NCBI GenBank assembly: GCA_947258375.1 | Contig: CAMYIJ010000031.1 | Coordinates: 1 to 32,803, forward strand | DNA: 32,803 bases | Origin: an uncultured Acidimicrobiaceae bacterium | GTDB taxonomy: Bacteria > Actinomycetota > Acidimicrobiia > Spongiisociales > UBA5794 | Direction: 5' to 3' | Translations under genes and position numbers: made by a program | The notes under the pieces: model-generated | Told to the model about the DNA's origin: nothing | Database searches by the model: none | What the model saw: only the letters and a program-made list of their open reading frames with translations | Part shown: positions 1-8,023 of the stretch, one piece after another | Numbering within the stretch: position 1 is the stretch's first letter | Layout: each line of letters opens with the position of its first letter

Positions 1-274
1 CGCCCGCGAGATGGGGATCACCCGCCAGGCCGTCCAGCGGGTCGCCAACCGGCTGATCGACGACGGGCTCCTCGAGGCATCACCAAACCCCGCCCACAAA
101 CGATCGCCGCTGCTGTCGCCGACACCGGCCGGGCGCGCCGCGGTGCGACAGATCGCCCCCCAGCAGGCCGACTTCGCCACCCGGCTGGTCGACGCCTTCG
201 GCCACAAACGCTTCCAGCAGCTCGTCGACGACCTCGCAGCCGTCTCAGAAGTACTCGACGACGTCCAACCCTGA
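1..274 (+). CDS. MarR-type winged-helix regulator, C-terminal part (cut by window start)
   Basis: The open frame is already running at the left edge (Ala-Arg-Glu precede the first Met at 11), so only the C-terminal ~90 residues are present. GITRQAVQRVANRLIDDGLL looks like the recognition helix of a MarR-type winged helix. It is followed by a wing (HKRSPLLSPTPAGRAAV) whose Arg-Ser-Pro and Thr-Pro-Ala-Gly pattern is typical of the family, then a helical tail suited to dimerisation. MarR proteins are dimeric DNA-binding repressors, often ligand-responsive. The target and ligand cannot be told from this fragment. It runs toward the minus-strand sigma operon, and a palindromic repeat lies between them. 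Confidence 0.72.
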   Translation, partial: AREMGITRQAVQRVANRLIDDGLLEASPNPAHKRSPLLSPTPAGRAAVRQIAPQQADFATRLVDAFGHKRFQQLVDDLAAVSEVLDDVQP

Positions 275-287
275 GCTGCGAGCTTTG

Positions 288-336
288 GTTTCTTGCGTAG
301 CTGAGCGCCACATATGGCGCGCATGTACGCAAGAAC
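288..336. repeat. REP-like palindromic element, copy A
   Basis: Outer arms TTCTTGCGTA (290-299) and TACGCAAGAA (326-335) pair perfectly. Inside, GCGCCA (305-310) pairs with TGGCGC (315-320) around CATA. Positions 298-336 match 28 of 39 bases, ungapped, with 17476-17514 of the second palindrome, including the shared ending CGCAAGAAC. It sits between convergent genes (MarR-type end, MscS end), so it may also act as a bidirectional terminator. Confidence 0.65.
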
Positions 337-374
337 GAGAACCTCGCAAGACGGCGCGCCTACGTGTCCTTTTC

Positions 375-1079
375 CTAGAAGTCGCCTTCGGCGGGCCGCA
401 CATCGACCACTCCGGCGATGAACTCCCCATTGGGCACGTCCACCGATCGTCCCTCGGAGACCTCCACGCGTGTCGTCGACAGCCCGATTTCGGTGATCTG
501 CCCCTCCACATCACCCACCCGGATCCGATCTCCCTGGCTGTACCGGTTCTGGACATGGCGGCCGGCCGCGATGTGGCCCGCGATCGGGACTGATCCGAGG
601 CCGACACCGAGGGCGATCGTGAGCGCTGAACCAAATGCCAGGGCCGCGACCAGGATCAGGATTATGTCGGCCGAAATGCCCACCTGTTGCAGCGCGATGA
701 CAACACCAACACCGAGGATCATGCCGGATACGACGAGGCGCGCCCGGCTGGCGAGTACCGGAGAGATCCGGCGCAGCCCGGTCTCCGCGAACAGCCCGGC
801 GATCCGGCCCAGCGCCTGAGCAATCACGACGATGATGATGGCGATGGCGACTCTGGGAACGGACTTGATGACCGAGCTGAACAGGTCGGATGCCTGATCC
901 GGATCGGCGACCACAAGCGCCCCGACAACCAGGGCCGTGAAGACGAGCACGGGAACGAGTTGCCCGACGAGATCGCGCCACCGCTCCCCAACCCTGCCCC
1001 GCAACACCTTCCCGGCGAGCCAGATCAATATCGCGATACCGACGGCGATTGCGGCCGCCGTAATCCTGTCTGCGTCCAT
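375..1079 (-). CDS. Small MscS-like mechanosensitive channel family protein
   Basis: A 234-aa membrane protein with about five hydrophobic segments (near residues 6-24, 41-60, 75-95, 113-133 and 137-160). The Gly/Ala-rich fourth and fifth segments precede a short beta-domain containing GQITEIGLSTTRVEVSEGRS and VDVPNGEFI. That order (TM-helix repeat, then an MscS-type beta domain with the PNGEF signature) matches small MscS-like proteins. It lacks the large C-terminal cytoplasmic cage of E. coli MscS. It starts with ATG 5 nt after the anti-sigma stop, so it is probably the third gene of the sigma operon. Such channels usually release solutes on membrane tension. Its co-expression with a sigma/anti-sigma pair hints at an envelope or osmotic stress role, which is inference. 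Confidence 0.8.
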   Translation of the reverse strand: MDADRITAAAIAVGIAILIWLAGKVLRGRVGERWRDLVGQLVPVLVFTALVVGALVVADPDQASDLFSSVIKSVPRVAIAIIIVVIAQALGRIAGLFAETGLRRISPVLASRARLVVSGMILGVGVVIALQQVGISADIILILVAALAFGSALTIALGVGLGSVPIAGHIAAGRHVQNRYSQGDRIRVGDVEGQITEIGLSTTRVEVSEGRSVDVPNGEFIAGVVDVRPAEGDF

Positions 1080-1084
1080 GCCCT

Positions 1085-1408
1085 CTACTCCGTGTCTTCA
1101 ATGTCCGCCGCGGCGGAAGCTGGTCCGTCTGTACTGTCTTGCTCACTCGCCCCCGGGCCGTAGGTGAGGATGCCGCGACCCATCGCGGCCACAACGTCGG
1201 CGCCGAACTTGGCGACCTCGGCAACGAACTCCGCCAGGCGAATCCGGTCCATGACCGGCTTGCTGAGATCCTCGGTGAGTTCTCCCTGCCAGAGCTCTGC
1301 GAGGAATTCCTGGCACTCATCGCACGTCTCCACATGCTCATCGAGTGTCGAATCGAGGCCGTCGACAAACGCGAAGAGGAGATCGTCAGAGGTTTTGCAG
1401 GTTCTCAC
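1085..1408 (-). CDS. Zinc-finger (ZAS-type) anti-sigma factor
   Basis: A ~107-aa protein with HVETCDECQEF, the His-x3-Cys-x2-Cys core of ZAS anti-sigma factors, near residues 25-35. The N-terminal half is the sigma-binding part. The C-terminal half is acidic and disordered-looking, and no membrane segment is visible, so it is predicted cytoplasmic. I place the start at GTG 1408, which overlaps the sigma stop as GTGA and has a GGAGG about 7 nt upstream. An alternative GTG lies at 1414. By family it should bind and hold the adjacent ECF sigma factor, with release possibly controlled by redox or zinc. It lies between the sigma gene and the MscS-like channel, and all three look co-transcribed. 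Confidence 0.8.
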   Translation of the reverse strand: MRTCKTSDDLLFAFVDGLDSTLDEHVETCDECQEFLAELWQGELTEDLSKPVMDRIRLAEFVAEVAKFGADVVAAMGRGILTYGPGASEQDSTDGPASAAADIEDTE

Positions 1409-2001
1409 TGCCACTCCTCCATCGCGGTCCGCAACGCCCGCCGGGCCCGCAGGATCCGGGTCCGCACGGTGTTCAGCGGAAGGTCGAGCTCGTCCGATAT
1501 CTCGAGATACGAGAGCGACTCGTACTCACGCAGCACGAGCGGGACCTTGAGATCCTCCGGCAGCTCCTCGATCGCCGCCCGCATGTGCGCGGCCATTGCC
1601 CCGCGGACGGTCTCTCTCTCGGGGCCGCTTGATGTGACGGTTTCGGGAAGCTGCTCAGCCGGATACTCCTTGCGGCGCTGGACGGCATTGAGGGCCAGGT
1701 TGGTGGCGATCCGGTACAGCCAGCTGCGCACAGCTGCCTGCCCGCGGAAGTCCGGAAGGGCCTTGTAGGCTCTCACAAACGCGTCTTGGGCTACATCCTG
1801 TGCAAGCACCGGATTCCTAACTATTCGCAGTGCGGCACCGTAGACGAAGTCCTGATGTCGCCTGATCAACTCTCCGAACGCCTCCAGATCGACATCGACT
1901 GCCGCGACCAGTTCGACATCCGTCATCTCCCGGTAGTCGGAATACTCCAACCGGTGCGACAGTGGCTCTTCGGCCGCCGGCCCCCTCAATTCTGTACTCA
2001 T
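1405..2001 (-). CDS. ECF-family RNA polymerase sigma factor
   Basis: A ~198-aa protein with both ECF sigma domains. Sigma-2 includes AQDVAQDAFVRAYKAL and RSWLYRIATNLALN, which bind the -10 element and core polymerase. Sigma-4 includes ELPEDLKVPLVLREYESLSY and LEISDELDLPLNTVRTRILR, the -35-binding helix-turn-helix. Nothing is appended beyond sigma-4. The start is uncertain: ATG 2001 is preferred over GTG 2049 and ATG 1926, none of which has a good ribosome-binding site. It is translationally coupled to a zinc-finger anti-sigma gene and then an MscS-like gene. ECF factors of this type usually respond to extracytoplasmic or redox stress. The actual signal and regulon are unknown. Confidence 0.9.
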   Translation of the reverse strand: MSTELRGPAAEEPLSHRLEYSDYREMTDVELVAAVDVDLEAFGELIRRHQDFVYGAALRIVRNPVLAQDVAQDAFVRAYKALPDFRGQAAVRSWLYRIATNLALNAVQRRKEYPAEQLPETVTSSGPERETVRGAMAAHMRAAIEELPEDLKVPLVLREYESLSYLEISDELDLPLNTVRTRILRARRALRTAMEEWQ

Positions 2002-2122
2002 CGCCGCTGTGCGATCACTTTCGTCATCTTGGACACCGGCGGGCCTCACGAGTTCTCAACAAATCCGAGGTCCCCATGTCGACCCAACAATACGGTTTTC
2101 AGTCGGCGCCGGCAGAAAGTAG

Positions 2123-2148
2123 GGAACTTCCAGATCGAATCAGTGTCT
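2123..2148 (+). promoter_or_regulatory. Possible ECF-type promoter
   Basis: GGAAC (2123-2127) is separated by 17 nt from GTCT (2145-2148), which resembles the GGAAC-N15-17-CGTC/T layout of many ECF promoters. It points toward the transhydrogenase operon and would give a leader of about 180 nt. The match is short and could be chance. Confidence 0.2.
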
Positions 2149-2266
2149 GAGAGTCGAACAACAGATTTCCCGCAGGAGGTTGCACCACCACCTGTTGGGA
2201 AAGGTGTCGGAAGGGCTGATCGTCTGTACCAACCCCCTCACGGATCCGTCCCGAAGACGCCACCAT

Positions 2267-2299
2267 GATTTGAGGCCCGCCTTGTGCGGGCCTCAAATC
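2267..2299. other. Perfect 14-bp hairpin between divergent operons
   Basis: GATTTGAGGCCCGC (2267-2280) pairs perfectly with GCGGGCCTCAAATC (2286-2299) around CTTGT. No T-run follows on either strand, so it is not a classical intrinsic terminator. It lies 35 bp before the pntAA start. It could be a leader structure, an operator or an insulator. The rest of the 2050-2334 gap shows no gene that I can support. Confidence 0.7.
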
Positions 2300-2334
2300 G
2301 TCGAAATCGATTTCTTGATGTAGCGTCCCATCTT

Positions 2335-3462
2335 GTGTCGAACCTAGGAATCAGATCAGAGCCCGATTCACAGGAACATCGTGTTGCGATCGTCCCCCAA
2401 TCGGTAGCCCAACTGACAGAACTCGGTTGGGATGTAATCGTCGAGAGTGGTGCCGGCGACGCAGCCGGTTTCCCCGACAGTCAGTACGTTGAGGCAGGCG
2501 CAACCGTCGGCGACTCGGCCGCGATCGCCGCCTGTGAGATCGTCCTGGTGGTATCGCCGCCCTCCGCGCAGTTCATTGGAGGGCTTACCCGCGGCGCCAT
2601 CATCGCCGGGTTTCTCGAGCCGTACCTCAACAAGGATTTGATGGAGGCGTGCGTCAAATCCGGAGTCACCGCGATTGCCGTTGAGGCAATCCCGCGGACG
2701 ACCCTTGCCCAGTCCATGGACGCTCTGTCATCACAGACCAACATCGCCGGCTATGCCGCCGTGCTGCTCGCATGTCAGGACGCCCCCAAGTTGATGCCGA
2801 TGATGGTGACGGCGGCGGGCACGATTGCCCCGGCTCGGGCACTGATCCTCGGAGTCGGCGTGGCCGGACTCCAGGCGATTGCCACTGCGAAGCGCCTGGG
2901 CGCCGTTGTCCACGCCTACGACATCCGCCCCGAGACCGCCGAGCAGGTCGAGAGCCTCGGCGCCAAGTTCGTGGCCGCTCCGACGGCAAGCGCGGACGCC
3001 GGCGGCTATGCGGTCGAGGTCGAAGCCGACACCCAGGCTCGCCAGCACGAGGCGCTGGCCCCGTTCGTAGCCGAGGCCGACATCATCGTCACCACTGCCC
3101 AGATCCCCGGCCGCCCCGCCCCGCTCCTCATCACCGACGAGATGGTTGCCAGCATGCGCCCCGGCGCGGTGATCGTCGACATGGCGGCGGCAACCGGCGG
3201 CAACGTGGCGCCGTCACAGCCCGATGAGATCGTCACGGTCGGCGGTGTCAGAATCCACGGCCCCACCAACCTGGCTGCGCAGATGCCGGGCGACGCCTCT
3301 CGCATGTATTCCCGCAACCTCGTCACTCTTCTGAAGCGCCTGCACGCTGAAGGGACGGAGAATCTCAGAACGGACGCCATCTTCGAAGAGGCGGCCGTGA
3401 TCGTCGACGGTGAGGCTCACCATCCACGAACCCGCTCGCTACTTGGAATGGAGGACGCGTGA
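2335..3462 (+). CDS. pntAA: NAD(P) transhydrogenase subunit alpha part 1 (NAD-binding dI)
   Basis: A ~375-aa soluble dI component of proton-translocating transhydrogenase, which carries hydride from NADH to NADP+ at the membrane. Visible motifs: EHRVAIVPQSVAQLTELGW (N-terminal AlaDH/PNT domain), SSQTNIAGYAAVLLA, the Rossmann loop GVGVAGLQAIATAKRLGAVV followed by AYDIRPE, and GAVIVDMAAATGGN. The frame is open further upstream (GTG 2284), but that codon lies in the hairpin loop. Similarity starts at about GTG 2335, so that is chosen. No Shine-Dalgarno precedes it. TAGCGT at 2321-2326 is a possible -10 for a leaderless message. Its stop overlaps pntAB as GTGA. Confidence 0.93.
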   Translation: MSNLGIRSEPDSQEHRVAIVPQSVAQLTELGWDVIVESGAGDAAGFPDSQYVEAGATVGDSAAIAACEIVLVVSPPSAQFIGGLTRGAIIAGFLEPYLNKDLMEACVKSGVTAIAVEAIPRTTLAQSMDALSSQTNIAGYAAVLLACQDAPKLMPMMVTAAGTIAPARALILGVGVAGLQAIATAKRLGAVVHAYDIRPETAEQVESLGAKFVAAPTASADAGGYAVEVEADTQARQHEALAPFVAEADIIVTTAQIPGRPAPLLITDEMVASMRPGAVIVDMAAATGGNVAPSQPDEIVTVGGVRIHGPTNLAAQMPGDASRMYSRNLVTLLKRLHAEGTENLRTDAIFEEAAVIVDGEAHHPRTRSLLGMEDA

Positions 3463-3761
3463 GCGAAGTCTTCATCTCAGGAATCGTCGTCTTCGTGCTG
3501 GCGGCGTTCGTCGGCATGGAGGTGATCTCCAAGGTTCCGCCCACGTTGCACACTCCCCTCATGTCGGGAGCCAACGCCATTTCCGGCATCACGATCGTCG
3601 GTGCCCTGGCGGGGGCTTCCTACCTTGGGGAAGGAGCCGCCGCCAAAGTGTTGGTCTTCCTGGCGATCACGACAGCGACCATCAACGTCGTCGGCGGTTT
3701 TCTCGTGACCGATCGAATGCTCGAGATGTTCAAGAAGAAGCCGGTGAAGCGCGATGGTTGA
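3459..3761 (+). CDS. pntAB: NAD(P) transhydrogenase subunit alpha part 2 (membrane)
   Basis: A 100-aa membrane protein matching the small alpha-2 subunit of three-piece transhydrogenases. It begins with a hydrophobic helix (FISGIVVFVLAAFVGMEVIS), followed by the family signature VPPTLHTPLMSGANAISGI. Two further helices follow, the last ending in GGFLVTDRMLEMFKKK. It forms part of the proton channel (dII) together with PntB. GTG 3459 overlaps the pntAA stop and has a GGAGG just upstream. Its 3' end overlaps the pntB start by 8 nt, so the three genes are almost certainly translated together. Confidence 0.93.
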   Translation: MSEVFISGIVVFVLAAFVGMEVISKVPPTLHTPLMSGANAISGITIVGALAGASYLGEGAAAKVLVFLAITTATINVVGGFLVTDRMLEMFKKKPVKRDG

Positions 3762-5112
3762 ACTCCTCTACATGGCTGCGGCCTCACTGTTCATCTTCGG
3801 CCTGAAGATGCTGGGATCGCCACGCACCGCTCGCCGCGGCAACATGTTTGCCGCCGCCGGAATGTTCCTGGCGATCATCGTCACTCTGGTCAACGAAGAG
3901 ATGCTCTCATGGGGCATGATCGTGGCCGGCATGGTGGTCGGCGGCGCGATCGGAGCCGTCCTTGCCCTGCGGGTGAAGATGACGGCAATGCCAGAGCTCG
4001 TGGCAGCTTTCAATGGATTCGGTGGCGCCGCCTCAGCACTGGTGGCGCTCGCCGAGTTGGACCGTAATGGCGCTGAGCTCCCTGTCGAGATCGCTGCGGT
4101 CGTCGCCGCGTCGCTCGCAGTGGGCTCCGTGACCTTCTCCGGCAGCTTCATCGCGTTCGGCAAGCTCCAGGGAGCCCTTCCGGGTCGCCCGGTAGCGCTG
4201 CCCGGCCAGCACATGATCAACGCCGTGTTGGCGGCCGCGATCATCGGCCTGGCGGTGTGGGGCGCAGCCGTCGGCGTTGTCGCCCCGTATTGGATAATTG
4301 TGGCCGTGGCTCTGGTCCTCGGCGTATTCGGTGTCCTTCCGATCGGCGGCGCCGACATGCCCGTCGTGATCTCTTTGCTGAACTCCCTGTCGGGCGTTGC
4401 CGCCTCCATGGCCGGCTTCATCATCGGCAACTCCGCTCTGATCATCGGCGGTGCCCTGGTCGGCGCGGCCGGCTTCATCCTCACCGTCCAGATGGGCGAG
4501 GCGATGAACCGCACTCTCGCCAACGTGCTCTTCTCCGGCTTCGGTTCAGCGGTTGCCGGCGCAGGCGAACTGTCCGACAAACCAGTCAATCGGGCCACGG
4601 CCGACGATGTCGCCATTGCTCTCGGCTATGCCGACAGCGTCATCGTGGTTCCCGGCTACGGCCTCGCCGTCGCCCAGGCCCAGCACGCCACGCGGGATCT
4701 CGGCCTGGCTCTCGAGGACAAGGGTGTCACGGTCGACTACTCGATCCACCCGGTCGCCGGGCGGATGCCGGGACACATGAACGTGCTTCTGGCCGAAGCC
4801 GACGTGCCGTACGAGCAACTGCTCGACCTGGATCAATCCAACCCGCGCTTCCCGCAGACGGACGTCGTGGTGATCGTCGGGGCGAACGACGTGGTGAACC
4901 CGTCGGCTCGTGACGACGCCGACAGCGTGATCTACGGCATGCCGATCCTCGAGGTCGATCTGGCGCGCACCGTAATCGTCATCAAGCGGTCGCTATCTCC
5001 GGGATTCGCCGGCATCGACAATCCACTGTTCTACAACGAGAACACGATGATGTTCTTCTCCGACGGCAAAGCCGCAATGGAGGACATCCTCAAGTCCGTC
5101 AAGTCTCTTTGA
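3754..5112 (+). CDS. pntB: NAD(P) transhydrogenase subunit beta
   Basis: A 452-aa protein of normal family length. Residues ~1-270 hold about eight to nine membrane helices (dII proton pathway), including MPELVAAFNGFGGAASALVA and ADMPVVISLLNSLSGVAASM. The C-terminal ~180 residues are the NADP(H)-binding dIII domain, with VIVVPGYGLAVAQAQHA, HPVAGRMPGHMNVLLAEA, VGANDVVNPSA and KRSLSPGFAGIDNPLFYNEN, all hallmark PntB sequences. It works at the cytoplasmic membrane with PntAA and PntAB, using proton motive force to make NADPH. The downstream nitroreductase begins 1 nt after its stop. Confidence 0.95.
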   Translation: MVELLYMAAASLFIFGLKMLGSPRTARRGNMFAAAGMFLAIIVTLVNEEMLSWGMIVAGMVVGGAIGAVLALRVKMTAMPELVAAFNGFGGAASALVALAELDRNGAELPVEIAAVVAASLAVGSVTFSGSFIAFGKLQGALPGRPVALPGQHMINAVLAAAIIGLAVWGAAVGVVAPYWIIVAVALVLGVFGVLPIGGADMPVVISLLNSLSGVAASMAGFIIGNSALIIGGALVGAAGFILTVQMGEAMNRTLANVLFSGFGSAVAGAGELSDKPVNRATADDVAIALGYADSVIVVPGYGLAVAQAQHATRDLGLALEDKGVTVDYSIHPVAGRMPGHMNVLLAEADVPYEQLLDLDQSNPRFPQTDVVVIVGANDVVNPSARDDADSVIYGMPILEVDLARTVIVIKRSLSPGFAGIDNPLFYNENTMMFFSDGKAAMEDILKSVKSL

Positions 5113-5113
5113 G

Positions 5114-5731
5114 GTGGACTTTCGAGATGTCGTCGCCCGGCGGCGGATGGTGCGCAGCTATCGGTCGACGCCAATCGATGCTGTTGTGGTGGATCGAATT
5201 CTCGACGCCGCCCGGCGCGCTCCGAGCGCGGGATTCTCGCAGGGAGTTGAGTTGGTCGTGGTCACCTCGGATGCGGGCCGGCGCCGCCTGGCTGCCGACG
5301 CTCACGAAGCGGAATTCCTGGCACGCGGCTTCGACCCCTGGCTGTCGGCGGCGCCCGTCCACATCGTGGTCGCCTGTGACCCGGATGCGTATCGAAGCCG
5401 CTATGGAGAAGCAGACAAGACGGCGAGCACTCCCCCGGATGAATGGACGGCTCCATACTGGTGGGTCGACGCCGGTGCCGTCTTGATGATGCTGCTGCTC
5501 GCTTCAGAAGATGAGGGCCTGGCGGCGGGCTTCCTCGGAAGCCACGCATTCGACGATCTGGCGGCAGTCACCGGAGTCCCCGCCGGATACGAGACGGTCG
5601 GGCTGGTCACGGTAGGCCACGCCGCTGAGCCAACCAGGAAACCGAGTCGGCCGCGGCGCCGGCGTCAGGTGTCGGAGGTCGAGCACAGCGAGACCTGGGG
5701 AGCACCGAGGCGGATCGAGCCGAGCGAGTGA
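5114..5731 (+). CDS. Nitroreductase-family flavoprotein
   Basis: A 205-aa protein resembling FMN-dependent nitroreductases. RRRMVRSYRSTPIDAVVVDR followed by ILDAARRAPSAGFSQG near residues 9-45 is the N-terminal FMN-phosphate and flavin region. The central WWVDAGAVLMMLLLASEDEG and the AAGFLGSH stretch match the second half of the fold. These enzymes are usually dimers that reduce nitro groups, quinones or other acceptors with NAD(P)H. The true substrate is unknown. GTG 5114 starts one base after the pntB stop, which suggests co-transcription with the transhydrogenase that supplies NADPH. The Arg-rich tail (~residues 178-186) is basic and probably flexible. Confidence 0.85.
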   Translation: MDFRDVVARRRMVRSYRSTPIDAVVVDRILDAARRAPSAGFSQGVELVVVTSDAGRRRLAADAHEAEFLARGFDPWLSAAPVHIVVACDPDAYRSRYGEADKTASTPPDEWTAPYWWVDAGAVLMMLLLASEDEGLAAGFLGSHAFDDLAAVTGVPAGYETVGLVTVGHAAEPTRKPSRPRRRRQVSEVEHSETWGAPRRIEPSE

Positions 5732-5803
5732 CGGCCCGGCGAGGAGCCGATGAACGGAGATCCCGTCCCCGGCAAGTACAATGCCCTGCCCATCGGAGGC
5801 TGT

Positions 5804-6997
5804 GTGACGGTACGAACATTCACTTCTGAATCTGTAACTGAAGGCCATCCCGACAAAGTCGCGGATCGTGTTTCGGACGCCGTCCTGGACGCCTACCTGG
5901 AACAGGATCCTATGAGCCGGGTTGCCTGTGAGACGCTGGTGGCGGGCAACCGGATGATCATTGCGGGTGAGGTCACCAGCGATGGCGAGGTCGACGCCGC
6001 GGCGATCGCGCGCGGCGTGATCTCCTCAATCGGGTACGACCGACGCGAGCTCGGCTTTGATGCAGCGTCTTGTGAGATCGAGGTGCATCTCGGGGTTCAG
6101 TCATCAGACATCGCCATGGGCGTGTCCGAGGCTGAGGAGGTCAGGGGCGGCGGTCCGGGCGATGAGTTCGATCGCCAGGGCGCCGGAGACCAGGGCATGA
6201 TGTTCGGGTACGCCACGGCGGAAACGGCCGAATTGATGCCCTTGCCGATTCACCTGGCACATCGGATGGCCGAACGCCTCTCGTCCGTGAGGAAGTCCGG
6301 CCTGCTCTCCTACCTGCGCCCCGATGGCAAGACCCAGGTGACGTTCGAGTACGACGCAGCCGGTCGCGCCACACGCCTCGACACCGTCGTGATGTCCACC
6401 CAGCACGATCCTGAAGCCGATCGTGACACCCAACTCCGGCCGGAACTGATCGAACACGTGATCCGTCCCAGCTTGCCTGCGGAGTTCGCCGACGACGACT
6501 TCCGGACTTTCATCAACCCCACCGGGCGTTTTGTCATCGGCGGGCCTGCCGGCGATGCCGGTCTCACCGGCCGCAAGATCATCGTCGACACCTACGGTGG
6601 CATGGCGCGCCACGGCGGCGGTGCCTTCTCCGGGAAGGACGCAACCAAGGTCGACCGCTCCGGCGCCTACGCCACCCGATGGGTTGCCAAGAACGTTGTC
6701 GCCGCGGGCGCGGCGACTAAGTGTGAGGTCCAGGTCGCCTACGCCATTGGTGTCGCCCGGCCCGTGTCCGTATTCGTTGAGACGTTCGGCACCGAGTCGG
6801 TTGATCCGGCCAAGCTCGGTGCGGCGATCAACGAGATATTCGACCTGCGGCCGGCGGCGATCATCGAACATCTCCAACTGCGCCGCCCGATATATACGCC
6901 CACGGCCGCATACGGCCACTTCGGCCGGTCCGGCCCTGGATTCACCTGGGAGCAGACGGACCGTACCGAGGAGGTGCGCCGCGCGCTCCAGCTGTAG
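5804..6997 (+). CDS. metK: S-adenosylmethionine synthetase
   Basis: A ~397-aa enzyme that makes S-adenosylmethionine from methionine and ATP in the cytoplasm. Signatures are clear: [20 protein letters not shown] (ATP and metal site), [12 protein letters not shown], the [19 protein letters not shown] loop, and the C-terminal [14 protein letters not shown]. The frame is open from ATG 5750, but homology begins at GTG 5804 (Val-Arg-Thr-Phe-Thr-Ser). GGAGG at 5795-5799 supports a start at 5804 or 5802. No SAM riboswitch-like structure was seen in the 72-nt gap upstream. It is likely read with the transhydrogenase/nitroreductase genes or from its own nearby promoter. Confidence 0.96.
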   Translation: MTVRTFTSESVTEGHPDKVADRVSDAVLDAYLEQDPMSRVACETLVAGNRMIIAGEVTSDGEVDAAAIARGVISSIGYDRRELGFDAASCEIEVHLGVQSSDIAMGVSEAEEVRGGGPGDEFDRQGAGDQGMMFGYATAETAELMPLPIHLAHRMAERLSSVRKSGLLSYLRPDGKTQVTFEYDAAGRATRLDTVVMSTQHDPEADRDTQLRPELIEHVIRPSLPAEFADDDFRTFINPTGRFVIGGPAGDAGLTGRKIIVDTYGGMARHGGGAFSGKDATKVDRSGAYATRWVAKNVVAAGAATKCEVQVAYAIGVARPVSVFVETFGTESVDPAKLGAAINEIFDLRPAAIIEHLQLRRPIYTPTAAYGHFGRSGPGFTWEQTDRTEEVRRALQL

Positions 6998-7030
6998 CCC
7001 GCGGTCCCGTCGAGCCTTGCTCCGCCGCGG

Positions 7031-7927
7031 CTAGTAGGCCCGGATGTCCTGGACCGGAGACTTCGGCCCGTACCTGGGTGCCGTGATGTGGCCCCGCTTG
7101 ATCAACACGACGACCCGTCGCCGATGGGGACGGTACGGCTCGAGCAACTCGAGCATGCGGGCGTCGTCGGCGCGGGGCTCCCCTGCCAGGAGCCACGAGA
7201 CTGAGTTGGGAAGATGGAAGTCGCCGACGGGCACTGCGTCGCGGTCGCCCCAGGCCACGCCCATGACGTGGCCCGCCGTCCAGGGCCCGATACCGCGGAT
7301 CGCGTTGAGGCGGCCGTAGGCGGCGGCCCGGCCCATCGTTGAGATCTCCTCGACGCGCTTGGCTCGCCGGGCGACTTCCCGGACGATCAGGGCCCGGCTC
7401 CTCTCGATGCCGTGGCGGTGGAACTCCTCGTAGTCGAGCTCCGCCAGCCGCTCCCCCGCAGGCGGCACCCGCAGCCCCGCCGGCCCGGGAGCCGGCTCAC
7501 CCAGCGCCCGTACCAGGCTGTAGTAGCTGCGCCTGGCTCCCTGGCTCGTCACACGCTGACCGAGAATGGCGGGTACCAGGGCCTCGAGCACACGGCCGGT
7601 TGCACCCAGGTGCAGTCCGCGGTTGCTGCGAACGAGCTCACGAACGGGGCCCGGCGGCGGAGAGAACGACGACGGGTCGTCGTCGAGGCCGAGCAATCGC
7701 GGAACCATCTCGAGTTCGGCAGCCGCGCCCGGGCCCCACGCCTCCGCGACGACACTGCCACCCTCCCGGCGCAGCGCTAACTCGACATTGCCCTCGATGT
7801 TGGCGCTGGCCCGGTGGTGGACGCCATCGAGGAACCTGCTCGTGGTCCCTCCGGGGCCCGCGACGGTACCTATAGTGGCCGCCAAATCGAAGGGAGCGGC
7901 TACTGGGATACGGCGAATCGACGACAC
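7031..7927 (-). CDS. AlkA-like DNA-3-methyladenine glycosylase family protein
   Basis: A ~298-aa base-excision repair protein of the HhH-GPD superfamily. The C-terminal half has LVPAILGQRVTSQGARRSYY, a helix-hairpin-helix LNAIRGIGPWTAGHVMGVAW and VPVGDFHLPNSV. The Asp in GDFHL is at the expected catalytic position. The N-terminal ~75 residues (from PFDLAATIG) resemble the accessory domain of actinobacterial family members. The open frame continues to 8488 antisense to the next gene, which I reject. GTG 7927 is my best start, but the ribosome-binding site is weak. Such enzymes remove alkylated purines. The substrate range here is not determined. It is convergent with metK and divergent from the Septum_form gene. 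Confidence 0.85.
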   Translation of the reverse strand: MSSIRRIPVAAPFDLAATIGTVAGPGGTTSRFLDGVHHRASANIEGNVELALRREGGSVVAEAWGPGAAAELEMVPRLLGLDDDPSSFSPPPGPVRELVRSNRGLHLGATGRVLEALVPAILGQRVTSQGARRSYYSLVRALGEPAPGPAGLRVPPAGERLAELDYEEFHRHGIERSRALIVREVARRAKRVEEISTMGRAAAYGRLNAIRGIGPWTAGHVMGVAWGDRDAVPVGDFHLPNSVSWLLAGEPRADDARMLELLEPYRPHRRRVVVLIKRGHITAPRYGPKSPVQDIRAY

Positions 7928-8023
7928 CCGGACAACGCTACCTGTTGCCGCCTCGCTAAATCTGACGGCCTGCGAGGCCGAAGTAAATGGCTGGCACTTC
8001 GAACCCACAAAGGGGGCCCCGCA

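Noticed and set aside
2284..2334. Upstream GTG start for pntAA
   Set aside because: It lies in the loop of the perfect hairpin at 2267-2299, and the added residues do not resemble PntA.
3768..4616. 282-aa minus-strand frame under pntB
   Set aside because: A GC-rich antisense shadow made of Ala/Thr/Pro/Met-rich sequence with no domain; pntB on the other strand is certain.
5732..5803. SAM riboswitch before metK
   Set aside because: The gap is only 72 nt and shows none of the paired elements expected for SAM riboswitches.
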